In this document: positions 33,192 through 42,622 of the stretch, in pieces
Numbering within the stretch: position 1 is the stretch's first letter
How the letters are laid out: each line of letters starts with the position of its first letter
NCBI GenBank assembly: GCA_018814045.1
Contig: JAHJAR010000134.1
Span: forward strand, 1 to 64,000
Source of the DNA: Planctomycetota bacterium
Lineage (GTDB): Bacteria; Planctomycetota; Phycisphaerae; UBA1845; Fen-1342
Direction: 5' to 3'
DNA length: 64,000 nt
Notes under the pieces: generated by a model
Told to the model about the DNA's origin: nothing
Databases searched by the model: none
What the model saw: the letters and a program-made list of their open reading frames with translations, nothing else
Made by a program: the position numbers and the translations under genes

Positions 33192-34424
33192 ATGAGCTGG
33201 CAGACACTGACGGCCGCCCGAACCGAGGATGTCTGGGACGCACTGGGGCGGCATGTTTCCGCGGCAGGACCGCGCGAGCTCCCCATCGCAGAGGCGCTGG
33301 AGAGCGTGTTGGCGTGTGACGTCTGCGCGCGCTTTGATATTCCCCCGTTCGATCGGGCCCTCATGGACGGCTACGCCGTACGCACCGCCGACTTCGCTGC
33401 CCAACCAGCCACATTGCGCGACCTGGGGCTTGTGCAGGCGGATTCCGACACGTCCTGCGCCGTGACCAGCGGCACCTGTCGGCGGATCAATACGGGCGCT
33501 CCGCTGCCTCTGGGGGCGGATGCGGTGGTGATGGTGGAACGGTCCCACGAGCTGGCCGACGGGCGCATAACCCTGGACGACGCCCCCGCCCCCGGGCAGT
33601 ACATCGGCCATCAAGGACAGCTCGCCCGGACGGGCGACGTGATCGTCCGGGGCGGTACCCGCGTCTCACCCGGGACGGCGGCGGGGCTGGCGGCCGCCGG
33701 CATCACGCACGCCACCGTCTTTCCCCGGCCACTGGTGGCGCTGCTCAGCACGGGCAGTGAACTCGTTCCGCCCGGGCAGACGCTGCAACCCGGCCAGATC
33801 CCGGAAAGCAACTCCGTCGCACTGCGTGGTCTCATCGACGCGGCCGGCGGCCAAGCCGCCCCACTCGGTCACTGCCCCGATGAGCCGGCCGCATTGCGCG
33901 CGGCCTGCGAACGCGGCCTGAAACACGACCTGTTCTGCGTCACCGGCGGCGTATCCAAAGGCACCCACGATCTCGTACCAGGGACACTCGAGCAACTGGG
34001 TGTCGAGTGGCTGGTGGCAGGCATACACCTCCAGCCGGGCAAGCCGACGCGCATCGGGCGCGGTCCGGACGGCGGCTGGGTAGTCGGACTCCCTGGCAAC
34101 CCGGTCAGTTGCGTGGTCATCTTCCACCTGTTCGTCCAGTGCATCCTGGACGGCCTGCGTGGTCTGCCCGTGCGCCGGCCGCCGCATCTGGTCGGGCGCC
34201 TGGAGACGGACTTGCCAGCCAATGGCGACCGGCCTCGCTATCAGCCCGCGGAATGGAGCACGACGCCAGACGGCGGTGTGCGCCTGAGCCCGATGCTCTG
34301 GCGCGGCTCGGGAGACCCGTTCGCACTCATCAGCGTCAACGCGCTGGCGTGGCGGCCTCAGCACGCGGGACCCAGCCCGCGTGGCGACACGATCCAGTTC
34401 GTTCCACTCGAACGACCGCGATGA
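33192..34424 (+). CDS. moeA: Molybdopterin molybdenumtransferase
   Basis: The product has 410 residues. MoeA landmarks: FDIPPFDRALMDGYAVRTADF, RINTGAPLPLGADAVVMVE, ALLSTGSELVPPG, SVALRGLID, TGGVSKGTHDLVP and VGLPGNPVSCVVIFHLFV. It inserts molybdate into adenylylated molybdopterin. No molybdoenzyme is in the window. The start at 33192 is supported by the conserved MSWQTLTAA-like beginning; the region 33052-33191 is a divergent promoter gap. The stop overlaps the lnt start (ATGA), so the two genes are coupled. Confidence 0.94.
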   Translation: MSWQTLTAARTEDVWDALGRHVSAAGPRELPIAEALESVLACDVCARFDIPPFDRALMDGYAVRTADFAAQPATLRDLGLVQADSDTSCAVTSGTCRRINTGAPLPLGADAVVMVERSHELADGRITLDDAPAPGQYIGHQGQLARTGDVIVRGGTRVSPGTAAGLAAAGITHATVFPRPLVALLSTGSELVPPGQTLQPGQIPESNSVALRGLIDAAGGQAAPLGHCPDEPAALRAACERGLKHDLFCVTGGVSKGTHDLVPGTLEQLGVEWLVAGIHLQPGKPTRIGRGPDGGWVVGLPGNPVSCVVIFHLFVQCILDGLRGLPVRRPPHLVGRLETDLPANGDRPRYQPAEWSTTPDGGVRLSPMLWRGSGDPFALISVNALAWRPQHAGPSPRGDTIQFVPLERPR

Positions 34425-36331
34425 AGAAGACAACCGTGGCAAAACAGCCCGCGCGAACCAATAAAGACGCGACCATCCCTCCGACACCCCCCAGTCTGCG
34501 GCGAGAGGCGGGGCTGGTATTGTCGCTCTGTGCCGTGAGCATGACCTGCCTCTCGCTGAGCTTCTCTCCCTACGAGCTGTGGCCGCTGATGGTCGTCGGA
34601 CTGGCCCCGTGGGCCTTCGCCGTGTGCCACGCCGCCCGCCCGTGGCTGGTGTACTGGGGCAGCTTTCTGGCCGGCTGGGTGTTCTTCCTGGTCAACCTCG
34701 TGTGGTTGATGCCCGCTACCGGGCTCGGCTACGTCGCCCTGGCGTTCTACCTGGCCATGTACTGGCCGCTGGCGGCCTGGGCGATACGCACCGGGCAGCG
34801 CCGCGGCGTCTCCCCAATCTGGGCCTTGCCAATCGTCTGGGTGGCGTGCGAGTTGCTGCGCGCCTGGGTCATGTCCGGATTTCCCTGGTTCTTTGTGGCT
34901 CACGCGTTCTACAAGCAACTCGCCTTCATCCAAATCAGCGACCTGACCGGCGCCTATGGCGTGTCGTTCGTCATCCTGCTGATCAACGGCGTACTGGTCG
35001 AGTTGTTCCTGCTGCGCTGGCCGGCGGCCGCCTTTGCACCACGGCGGCGGCAGTTGGCGGTCGGCGTCGTAGTCGCTGTGCTGGCCGTGATCGCCTCCCT
35101 CGGCTATGGCAGTTACCGCATTCGCACGGCCCAGTTCAGGGAAGGCCCGCGTGTCGCCGTCGTGCAGCACGATTTCCCCCTCCGCAGCCAGCCCCCTTAT
35201 GGCGACCCCTTCGAGGTGGTCTTCGCTCGTTACCTCGCGCTCGGCGCCGCGGCCGCCCAGACCGCCCCCGACCTGCTGGTCTTTCCCGAAACAGCCTGGA
35301 ACGCCGTCCAGAACATCGACTTCCTCGAAGTCGAGCGCCGCGCCGCGGAGGGTGTCAGCGCCGCCGCCTGGCTGTTCGGCAGCCGCTGCCACAGCACCGT
35401 GGCAGCCTTCGCCCGTGGCGACTACGGTCCGGCCAACGAGATGATTGCCGAGCTCGAGCGGATCTTGAAAGTCTTGCAGCACCAGAAACCGGATCAAAGC
35501 CTGCCATCGTCGCTGCCGCGCCTGCCGGCTGGCGGCGGACCACCGGTAACGATCGTCCTCGGCTCGCAATCGGTCGAGACCTTTCCCGAAAGCGCCTACC
35601 CACCAATCAAACGCTACAACTCGGCCCTCCTGTACGACCGCGACGGTACCCAACGCCGCGTACGCTACGACAAAAACCACCTGGTCCCCTTCGGCGAGGT
35701 GGTTCCTTTTCGCTATGGGCGTCTGCACTGGCTATACCGCTGGCTCAACAGCCTGAGCCCGTTCAGCCGCGGCGGCGAAGTAGACTATTCGCTCACACCG
35801 GGGCGGGAATTGACCGTCTTCACGCTCGAAACCGACTCCGGGACTTATCGCTTCGGCACGCCGATCTGCTACGAAGACGTGCTGCCCTACGTCGTGCGCC
35901 ACTATGTCTGGGACGGGGCCGACCGCCGCACCGATTTCCTCACCAACATCAGCAACGATGGCTGGTTCCTGCACAGCGCCGAGTTGCCGCAACACCTGGC
36001 AATCTGTGCGTTCCGCGCCGTCGAGAACCGGGTCGGCATCGCCCGTGCCGTCAACACCGGCATCAGCGGATTCATCGATCCCAACGGGCGGATCTACTCC
36101 CTGGTCGAGACCGACGGGCGCCTGATCGGTCCCGGGGTGATCGGTTTTCGCACCGACCACGTCTATCTCGACCAGCGTCGCAGCTTGTACGGCCGTTTCG
36201 GCGACTGGTTTGCCGGCGCCTGCCTGGTCGTGACCTGCGTGGCCTGGCTGGAGGCCGTCTGTGCCCGCTGGATCGCGTCGTTGCACCGGCATTGGGGAGC
36301 GTTTCGAGAGCGGAGACGAAAGAAATGCTGA
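34421..36331 (+). CDS. lnt: Apolipoprotein N-acyltransferase, unusually long
   Basis: A 636-residue inner-membrane enzyme that N-acylates the cysteine of lipoproteins. The N-terminal ~230 residues form six to eight helices; the C-terminal nitrilase-fold domain has the triad in LVFPETAWNA (Glu), YDKNHLVPFGE (Lys) and GTPICYEDVLP (Cys). Typical Lnt is about 500 residues. The excess lies mainly in a ~100-residue insertion between the Glu and Lys motifs (AAEGVSAAAWLFGSRCHSTV through ERILKVLQHQKPDQS), expected on the periplasmic side, and a ~30-residue N-terminal extension. The several lipoproteins in this window are its likely substrates. Confidence 0.93.
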   Translation: MKKTTVAKQPARTNKDATIPPTPPSLRREAGLVLSLCAVSMTCLSLSFSPYELWPLMVVGLAPWAFAVCHAARPWLVYWGSFLAGWVFFLVNLVWLMPATGLGYVALAFYLAMYWPLAAWAIRTGQRRGVSPIWALPIVWVACELLRAWVMSGFPWFFVAHAFYKQLAFIQISDLTGAYGVSFVILLINGVLVELFLLRWPAAAFAPRRRQLAVGVVVAVLAVIASLGYGSYRIRTAQFREGPRVAVVQHDFPLRSQPPYGDPFEVVFARYLALGAAAAQTAPDLLVFPETAWNAVQNIDFLEVERRAAEGVSAAAWLFGSRCHSTVAAFARGDYGPANEMIAELERILKVLQHQKPDQSLPSSLPRLPAGGGPPVTIVLGSQSVETFPESAYPPIKRYNSALLYDRDGTQRRVRYDKNHLVPFGEVVPFRYGRLHWLYRWLNSLSPFSRGGEVDYSLTPGRELTVFTLETDSGTYRFGTPICYEDVLPYVVRHYVWDGADRRTDFLTNISNDGWFLHSAELPQHLAICAFRAVENRVGIARAVNTGISGFIDPNGRIYSLVETDGRLIGPGVIGFRTDHVYLDQRRSLYGRFGDWFAGACLVVTCVAWLEAVCARWIASLHRHWGAFRERRRKKC

Positions 36332-37407
36332 CGGTGCTCTACCCAACTGAACCGCAACCAGCACCCCACGCCGCGCTGCTTCGCTGCCGCCGACGGCGTG
36401 AGCTGCCGCGTCACCGGTCAATGGCCGCGCTTCTACTGGCGCTACCGCTACTGAGCGGCTGCACCAATTCGCTGCCGGTGCAACTCAGCCCGGAAGAGCG
36501 CGTCGGCCTGGGCCAGCGGGCGCTGGCCCTGTTGCTGCGCGCCGCCCGCAGCGACGTGGACATCGTGGCGTGCAACGCCATCGAGGCTCTGGTCAACGTG
36601 GCGCCGCAAGATGGGCTGTCGCACTTTCGCGCCGCCTTATCCGCCGAGGCACCATTGATCCGCTTCGCCGGTTGCGTCGCGCTCGGAGAACTGCGTGATC
36701 GCGCCGCCCTGGGCAGTATCAAGCACTGCCTGCGCGACCCGGAACCACGGGTTCGCCTGGCGGCTGCATTCGCCGCCACCCGCTGTGGCGAGACCGGCTG
36801 GGCCGGCCGGCTGGTGGAAGCGCTGAACAACGACCGCACCGAGAATCTCCGCGCCGACGCCGCCTTCCTGATCGGCCGGCTGGGCGAGCCGCGCGCCAAG
36901 GCGCAGCTACGGGCGGCGCTGGGCAACAAGACCAACCAGGATGCCAAGGTGGTGGCGCTGCAAATCTATGGAGCGCTCGCGCGGTTGGGCGACCAGGACG
37001 CCGGCGACATGCTGATCGAGTACGCCCAATACGACGCACTCTCGCGACTGCTCGCGCTGCAAATCCTGTGCGAGGTGGGCAGTGCGGACGCGCGCGACAC
37101 GTTCGTGTATCGCCTCAACAGCTCGGACGACTACGTCGAAGCCCGGCTCATCGCGGCCCGCGGCCTCGCCAAGCTGGGCGCGCCGGCCGGCTACGAACTG
37201 GCCGTACGAGCCGCTCGCCAAGCGACCGCCGACCCCGACGAGACGATGCGCATTCGCTCTCTGGCCGCCTTGGCCTTGGGCGAGATGGGCGAACGGCGCG
37301 CCCTGCCCGTACTGCAACAACTGGCCGAGAGCCAGGACGATCCGCGCGTGCAGGTGGCCGCCTGCTACGCGATCTGCAAGATTGTCAACGCCCCGCCGCC
37401 CGGGTAG
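36325..37407 (+). CDS. HEAT-repeat lipoprotein, second copy type
   Basis: A 360-residue protein with a lipobox (LLLALPLLSGC, Cys near residue 46) after a long basic n-region. From 36421 the signal peptide would be of standard length, but only 36325 has a purine-rich site upstream and overlaps the lnt stop. The mature part is one continuous array of HEAT/PBS-like repeats (FAGCVALGELRDRAALGSI; AAFLIGRLGEPRAKAQL; AARGLAKLGAPAGYELAV; SLAALALGEMGERRALPVL). It resembles the protein at 772-1785 in architecture but has more repeats. No catalytic motif; likely an envelope protein-binding scaffold. Confidence 0.82.
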   Translation: MLTVLYPTEPQPAPHAALLRCRRRRELPRHRSMAALLLALPLLSGCTNSLPVQLSPEERVGLGQRALALLLRAARSDVDIVACNAIEALVNVAPQDGLSHFRAALSAEAPLIRFAGCVALGELRDRAALGSIKHCLRDPEPRVRLAAAFAATRCGETGWAGRLVEALNNDRTENLRADAAFLIGRLGEPRAKAQLRAALGNKTNQDAKVVALQIYGALARLGDQDAGDMLIEYAQYDALSRLLALQILCEVGSADARDTFVYRLNSSDDYVEARLIAARGLAKLGAPAGYELAVRAARQATADPDETMRIRSLAALALGEMGERRALPVLQQLAESQDDPRVQVAACYAICKIVNAPPPG

Positions 37408-38059
37408 CCGGCTGGCTGCTGGGCCGGGCGGTCGGCGGTGACTGCCGCTCCCACCCGCGTGCTTCGGTTGCCGCCGCGATGCGCCGACCGCGCTCTTCGT
37501 CGTGCACGGCCTCGAAGCGCCCCAGAATCAGGTAGCGACTGGGCTGCCCCCACCCCCCCAGCATGCGGTTGACCTGCCGCAGCGCTTGCAGGCGGAAGTT
37601 GCCGCGCAGCCGCGCGCCTTCCTCGCGATAAAGCGCCACGATGCCACTGACCGAAACAAAACGACTCTCGGCCGGGCCCAGCCGCGCCGCTGCCCGCAGC
37701 TCGCGTTTGGCTACGCTGTAGTTGCGCGCCCGGCCGGCCGGCGGACGCTCCAGAACCAGAGACAACTGAAACGAAAACCGCGCCAAGCGACCGAAGAGCG
37801 AGCTCCTCTCGCTCTCCATCGCAACGCACACTTGCCCCTCCTCGTCCGTGTACCAGTAGCAGCGGTCGAGTCCGATCCGCGCGAACCGCGCCGCGGGCGG
37901 ATCGATCGCGTGGTAGGCCAGCGATGTGAGTTCAATCTGCCCACGGCCGTTGCAGCCGGCGCTGGCCACGAGGCAACCCACCAGAACTGCACACGCTCTG
38001 ATCCCACTTTGCGCCACGCGCCCCGCCCACCCCGACGGCGGCCACACACGGCGGCCCAC
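37385..38059 (-). CDS. Lipoprotein, unknown function
   Basis: A 224-residue protein starting at a GTG that shares a base with the glyA stop (TAGTG), with a lipobox (LVGCLVASAGC). The mature part has a beta-rich pattern (IDPPAARFARIGLDRCYWY; RFSFQLSLVLERPPAG; SVSGIVALYREEGARLRGNF) and a repeated-looking strand set suggesting an envelope domain. The C-terminal ~25 residues are low-complexity and overlap the convergent HEAT gene by 23 bp. No family recognised. Confidence 0.65.
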   Translation of the reverse strand: MGRRVWPPSGWAGRVAQSGIRACAVLVGCLVASAGCNGRGQIELTSLAYHAIDPPAARFARIGLDRCYWYTDEEGQVCVAMESERSSLFGRLARFSFQLSLVLERPPAGRARNYSVAKRELRAAARLGPAESRFVSVSGIVALYREEGARLRGNFRLQALRQVNRMLGGWGQPSRYLILGRFEAVHDEERGRRIAAATEARGWERQSPPTARPSSQPATRAAGR

Positions 38060-39315
38060 TAGTGGGGTACCGGGAACTGCGCGCACAGTTCGTGCACCTG
38101 AGTCCGAATGCGCTCGCGCTGACTATCGTCATCACCCGCCGAGAGCGCCGTGTGAATCAGGCCGGCAACCGTTGCCATCTCAGCCTCCTTCAGCCCGCGC
38201 GTGGTCAGGGCCGGGGAGCCGAGCCGCAATCCGCTGGTCTGCGTGGGCTTGCGCTCGTCGAAGGGGATCATGTTCTTGTTAACGATGATGTCCGCCGCCT
38301 CCAGCCACGCTTCGGCCTGCTTGCCGGTCAGGTCCGGGTGCACATCGCGCAGGTCAACCAGCATCAGGTGTGTATCGGTGCCACCCGACACCAGGCGGTA
38401 CCCGTACGAGCGCAACGCCGCGGCCAGGGCCTGGGCATTGTCCAGAATCTGCTGCTGATACACCTTGAACTCGGGCCGCAACGCCTCGCCCAGCGCAACC
38501 GCCTTGGCGGTGATGGCGTGCATCAGCGGGCCGCCCTGCGTGCCCGGGAAGACCCACTTGTCCACCAGCTTGGCGTCCTCCGCCCGGCACAGGATCATGC
38601 CGCCCCGCGGCCCGCGCAGTGTCTTGTGCGTCGTCGTGGTCGTGAAGTCGGCACATGGGATCGGCGAGGGATGCAGCCCGACCGCGACCATCCCGGCGAT
38701 ATGAGCGATATCCGCCATCAGGCGCGCCTCACACTCCTTCGCGATCTCCGCAAACGCCGCAAAATCGAGCGTCCGCGGATAGGCCGAAGCTCCCGCGATG
38801 ATCAACCGCGGCTTGTGCTCGAGCGCCAGGCGACGAACCTCCGCCATGTCGCACTGCTCGGTCTCGCGCTCGACTCCGTAGGGCACGATGTTGTACATCG
38901 CACCGCTGAAGTTCACTTTCAGCCCGTGCGACAGATGCCCGCCGTGCGCCAGGTCCAGCGACAGCACCGTATCGCCTGGCTTCAGGGCCGCCATATACAC
39001 CGCCACGTTTGCCTGCGCGCCGGAGTGCGGCTGAACGTTGGCGTGCTCGGCGCCGAACAGCCGCTTGGCCCGCTCGCACGCCAGATCCTCGACCGCATCC
39101 ATGTTGACACAGCCGCCATAGTAACGCCGCCCCGGGAAGCCCTCGGCGTACTTGTTAGTGAAGACCGAACCGGTCGCGGCCCGCACGGCAACCGAGACAT
39201 GGTTCTCGGAAGCGATCAACTCCAGCGTGTTCTGCTGGCGATCTTCCTCCCTGCCAATGATCTCAGCTACTTCGGGGTCGGTCTCGGCCAGGGGCCGCGT
39301 CAGATCGTTCAACAT
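38059..39315 (-). CDS. glyA: Serine hydroxymethyltransferase
   Basis: A 418-residue PLP enzyme with nearly every GlyA landmark: [60 protein letters not shown] and the PLP lysine in [15 protein letters not shown]-terminal [14 protein letters not shown] is also intact. It transfers the serine hydroxymethyl group to tetrahydrofolate, producing glycine. Tight coupling to the downstream lipoprotein gene is positional only. Confidence 0.97.
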   Translation of the reverse strand: MLNDLTRPLAETDPEVAEIIGREEDRQQNTLELIASENHVSVAVRAATGSVFTNKYAEGFPGRRYYGGCVNMDAVEDLACERAKRLFGAEHANVQPHSGAQANVAVYMAALKPGDTVLSLDLAHGGHLSHGLKVNFSGAMYNIVPYGVERETEQCDMAEVRRLALEHKPRLIIAGASAYPRTLDFAAFAEIAKECEARLMADIAHIAGMVAVGLHPSPIPCADFTTTTTHKTLRGPRGGMILCRAEDAKLVDKWVFPGTQGGPLMHAITAKAVALGEALRPEFKVYQQQILDNAQALAAALRSYGYRLVSGGTDTHLMLVDLRDVHPDLTGKQAEAWLEAADIIVNKNMIPFDERKPTQTSGLRLGSPALTTRGLKEAEMATVAGLIHTALSAGDDDSQRERIRTQVHELCAQFPVPH

Positions 39316-39356
39316 AGGCGGACTTCCTTCAACAGCATCAGGCCGCGCGGCGCGGC

Positions 39357-39971
39357 TCAGGGAGTATTTCCTTTCTTCTCACCAGCCGGAACAGGCGCAC
39401 CCGGCACCGCCTCGTTCTCCGGCGGCAACGTGGACGCAAGCTCGTCCCGCAATTCCTCCAACAAGGCGCGCTCCAGGCGCCGGTCGCGCTTCACGTGCGT
39501 CCAGACTGTATTCTGCTGCTCGGTCGTCGCGGCGTCCCGCTCGATCGGCGTGTACGCCGGTGTATCGCTGAGACGGCCCGCCGCCGGCTCGAGCGCCGCA
39601 CGCTGCGCCGTGTCCTGCCGCTCGAGATCAACCCGCAGCCGCGCCACCACCTCCGTCCCACGTTTCGTGACCACAAGCGTCGCGCTACGCCGCATACGCG
39701 AAGGGGCCCCGACCAGATCGCGCGCCGTGCCGCTGTCGCTCACAGTGCGGTACTCGGCCGGCACCGTGACGATCTTGTACGCCTCGGGATCGATCGTCAG
39801 ACGCCCGAATTCTCGCCGCAGCAGGGTCTGCGCGGCGGCAAAGACCTCCTCCACGCTGGCCGATTCGATCACCCGCGACTGATACGCGGAGGCTGGCACA
39901 CTCTGCGAGCAGCCGCCCAGCGCCACCGACAGCAGCAACACGGACAAACCAGCACTACATCGACTCATCAC
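39357..39971 (-). CDS. Lipoprotein, unknown function
   Basis: The product has 204 residues: lipobox [10 protein letters not shown], then a small alpha/beta domain ([51 protein letters not shown]) resembling a DUF-type lipoprotein domain that monitors or binds envelope components, and a charged C-terminal helix ending in a Pro/Ala tail. It is coupled to the upstream gene by a 4-bp overlap, so the two probably act together in the envelope. No named family recognised. Confidence 0.65.
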   Translation of the reverse strand: MMSRCSAGLSVLLLSVALGGCSQSVPASAYQSRVIESASVEEVFAAAQTLLRREFGRLTIDPEAYKIVTVPAEYRTVSDSGTARDLVGAPSRMRRSATLVVTKRGTEVVARLRVDLERQDTAQRAALEPAAGRLSDTPAYTPIERDAATTEQQNTVWTHVKRDRRLERALLEELRDELASTLPPENEAVPGAPVPAGEKKGNTP

Positions 39972-41782
39972 GGTCCTTTCCTCCCGGATATCTCCGGCAC
40001 CACCGTGGCCTCGTCCTTCAGAGCGGGCTCCAGCGGCTTGTCGTCCGGCGTCGGCAGTTTCGGCACGGGCGGCGCGCCCTCGCCGCGCATCAGTGCCGGA
40101 TAGCGGGCTATGAAGGACCCGGGCTCGGCTTCCTCCGCGGCTTGGTCCACGTGTTTCAGACCGCTCTCCCGCATGCCGCTGTGGAGTTCAAGATAGCCGA
40201 GCAGGAAACGCAAACGCGGATCTTCGACGCGCTTCAGGGCCGCCATGATACCCGCGCGACGGATATCCACAATCTCGCCGCCCCCCATCAGCGCCGCAAG
40301 GTCGACGCGAAAGCGGGCCAACTCGGGGAAACGCTCGAGCCCCCGGACCAGATGCACGGCGGCCGAAAGATAATCACCCGCTGCCAACCGCGCATGCCCG
40401 AGACCGATGGCCGGCAGCGGGTTCATCGGGTCGAGCAATTGGGCCACCGCATAGCGCCGCGCGGCGTCACTGTAATGACCGGTGTCAAGCAGCGCCTCTG
40501 CCCGCAGCATTTGGTCATTCAGCGCGGACGCCCCACGCCCCACGAACGTCTGAATCGGCGCCTCCATCACCTGGGCGAGAAACTCCTCCGAGGCCATCGC
40601 CGCCGATTCCTGGAGTTCCGGGTAGCGCTCCGGCTCCGCCCGGATCGTCGTCTGCATCTCGGCGAACCAGTCCGCCTGGGGATCGCGCGCCAGGGTGAGC
40701 GCCATCTGCATATCGTTGAATACATCGTAGCCGGGCAGCACGCTCGGATCGCGCAGCGGCGGCAAACTGTCGCGCTGCCCGCGCGGCACGTTGGTTGCAG
40801 CCGCCGGATCGTGCCAGCCCGGCCATCCTCCCTCAGCACCCGGCTGCTCAACCGGCATCTGGTCGGGAAACACACCCACTTCCTCGGCGTCCAGCAACTG
40901 CCCCGCCTCCGCTCCGCGCAGCAACCGCCCGAGCGGTGTCAGCGCCGACTCCGCCTGCTCATCCAACGACCGCGGCAGCTCGGGAGATTCGTTTAGCAAC
41001 GCGTTCTGTTCATCCAGCACACCCGGCAGGCGGGGGATCGGCATGCGCTGGTCCGGCATCAATTCGGAGCGCTGCGGCCACAGCGTCGGCGTCGGGCCAA
41101 AGATCCCGCTCGACATCTCACCGATGCGGCGTCCCGCCAGCGCGTCAATATCCCCCCGCAATGCGGCCCCGGGATCCAGTCGGTGGTCCATCGGCTCATC
41201 GGTCCCGTAGCCACCAAACGCACCCCGATTCGTGAGCGCCTGTTGCGAGAACGGCCCAAAGATGCTCCCCTGGCGCTGGAACTGCCCGCTCAGCAGCCTG
41301 GCCGTGGGAGCGGTTCTGGACAGGTCGTAGTACGGTTGCGCCATCAACCCGCCATACGGCAAGCCGCTGTCCGCCACACTGACCGAGTCGCGCCTGAAGT
41401 CAGAGAGCCAGGTGCTGCCAAGCGACGCCCGGAACGCATCCGGGCTGCCGATCGGCGAAAAGCTGCGGATGGACAGACCGCGGCGTACGTTACCGCTCGC
41501 GATCGCGTTACCACCTGCCATCGGCGAAAACGGCCGCGCGTAATTATACGCCTGCCCACCCACTTGCGGGTTGGCGTCAAACAGGCGACCGTCCTGGCTG
41601 ACCGGGTATTGCGCGCGCGCCGTGGCCAGCCCGGCTGCCAGCATGATCGCGAGCACGCCAGAGAACCCGATTCCGAGCCGCGACCGCAAGGGAGCGGTTA
41701 CCCCGGCTGCCGGCTTGACCGCGAGAACGCCGTGGAACCCCACCCGCTGCACGTTGTGTCTGATGGGCAACGACGAAATCAT
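39968..41782 (-). CDS. Exported TPR-containing protein, unknown function
   Basis: The product has 604 residues. The N-terminus holds two similar hydrophobic blocks (GFHGVLAVKPAAG and GFSGVLAIMLAAG-LATARA) separated by VTAPLRSRLGI, which is encoded by a dispersed repeat; the second block is probably the working signal peptide. The middle region (residues 60-330) is Gly/Ser/Pro-rich, including a PYYDLSRTAPTARLLSG stretch. The C-terminal third has TPR-like helices (AEALLDTGHYSDAARRYAVA; IGLGHARLAAGDYLSAAVHL). It is coupled to the downstream lipoprotein gene. Likely a periplasmic or surface protein. Confidence 0.7.
   Translation of the reverse strand: MISSLPIRHNVQRVGFHGVLAVKPAAGVTAPLRSRLGIGFSGVLAIMLAAGLATARAQYPVSQDGRLFDANPQVGGQAYNYARPFSPMAGGNAIASGNVRRGLSIRSFSPIGSPDAFRASLGSTWLSDFRRDSVSVADSGLPYGGLMAQPYYDLSRTAPTARLLSGQFQRQGSIFGPFSQQALTNRGAFGGYGTDEPMDHRLDPGAALRGDIDALAGRRIGEMSSGIFGPTPTLWPQRSELMPDQRMPIPRLPGVLDEQNALLNESPELPRSLDEQAESALTPLGRLLRGAEAGQLLDAEEVGVFPDQMPVEQPGAEGGWPGWHDPAAATNVPRGQRDSLPPLRDPSVLPGYDVFNDMQMALTLARDPQADWFAEMQTTIRAEPERYPELQESAAMASEEFLAQVMEAPIQTFVGRGASALNDQMLRAEALLDTGHYSDAARRYAVAQLLDPMNPLPAIGLGHARLAAGDYLSAAVHLVRGLERFPELARFRVDLAALMGGGEIVDIRRAGIMAALKRVEDPRLRFLLGYLELHSGMRESGLKHVDQAAEEAEPGSFIARYPALMRGEGAPPVPKLPTPDDKPLEPALKDEATVVPEISGRKGP
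41675..41699 (+). repeat. Dispersed repeat arm between duplicated signal-peptide segments
   Basis: An arm of the 25-bp repeat, flanked by two direct copies of a ~44-bp segment (41631-41674 and 41703-41746) that agree at roughly three quarters of positions. On the plus strand it spells the peptide SRDRKGAV, on the coding strand TAPLRSRL. Confidence 0.75.
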
Positions 41783-41890
41783 CTTCGTACCCCATACTGG
41801 TTGGCATTCCGTTCCCGTATTCTAGAGCACTTCGCCCAAATCCGCAGCCCCTGCCACCGAGTGCATCTCAAAACCGCCGCGGTGCAGCCG

Positions 41891-42622
41891 TCAGGCCAGC
41901 CGCCGCCCGACGTCGATCGGCAGGATCGCCCCGGTGATATAGTCTCCATCCCGCAGGAGAAAGTGAACCGCCTCGGCCACGTCGGCCGGCCTCCCGGCCC
42001 GCCGCAAAGGTATCCGGGCGGTCAGCCGGCTGCGCTCTTGCTCGTCGTAGTGCTCCGGCCAATCCACGATGCCTGGGGCGACTCCGACCACGTTGACTTC
42101 CGGTGCCAAGGCACGCGCCAGGGCGCGCGTCAGAGCCTCCAGCCCGGCTTTGGAAACACCGTACGCCAGGTGCGTACGCCAGGCCTGAGCGGCCGCGGCA
42201 TCACAGACGTTGACCACCCGTCCCCGCACCTCGCGCAGGGCGGCGGCGGCGGCCTGCGTCAGCACCAGCGGCGCGGTTAGGTTGACTCGCAGCGTCCGCT
42301 CCCACTCGGCCAGGTCAAAATCCTCCAGCCGCATTCCGGTGAAAACCGCAGCGTTGTTGACCAGTACATCCAGCCGGCCGAATCGTGCCAGAACGTCGCG
42401 TACCAGTCCCGCCGCCGCTGCCGGGTCTTCCAGATTCGCCGGGAACGCTGCCGCCGCCCCGCCCGTCGCGCTGCACGCGCCCGCGGTGGCCGCCGCTTCG
42501 TCGGCCGAGTGCCGATAGTGCACCGCCAGCCGGCAACCGGCCCGCGCCAGACGGAGCGCTATAGCGCGCCCCACGCGGCGGGCCGCCCCCGTCACCAGTA
42601 TGACGCGCTCCTCAAGCTCCAT
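41891..42622 (-). CDS. SDR oxidoreductase, pteridine-reductase/FolM-like
   Basis: A 243-residue Rossmann enzyme: LVTGAARRVGRAIAL (NADP-binding TGxxRRxG), HYRHSADEA, NNAAVF, and the catalytic YGVSK. The usual SDR serine is replaced by Asp (VVNVCDAAA), as in pteridine reductases where Asp, Tyr and Lys act together; TGAARR and HYRHS also match that group. It may reduce dihydropterins or dihydrofolate. The start at 42622 lies 11 bp inside the end of truA, so expression is coupled. The long upstream in-frame extension is rejected because it runs through truA. Confidence 0.83.
   Translation of the reverse strand: MELEERVILVTGAARRVGRAIALRLARAGCRLAVHYRHSADEAAATAGACSATGGAAAAFPANLEDPAAAAGLVRDVLARFGRLDVLVNNAAVFTGMRLEDFDLAEWERTLRVNLTAPLVLTQAAAAALREVRGRVVNVCDAAAAQAWRTHLAYGVSKAGLEALTRALARALAPEVNVVGVAPGIVDWPEHYDEQERSRLTARIPLRRAGRPADVAEAVHFLLRDGDYITGAILPIDVGRRLA

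Noticed and set aside
38062-39882. 606-codon plus-strand frame opposite glyA and a lipoprotein gene
   Set aside because: Antisense shadow of glyA; no motif, no ribosome-binding site, and Arg/Gln-rich composition.
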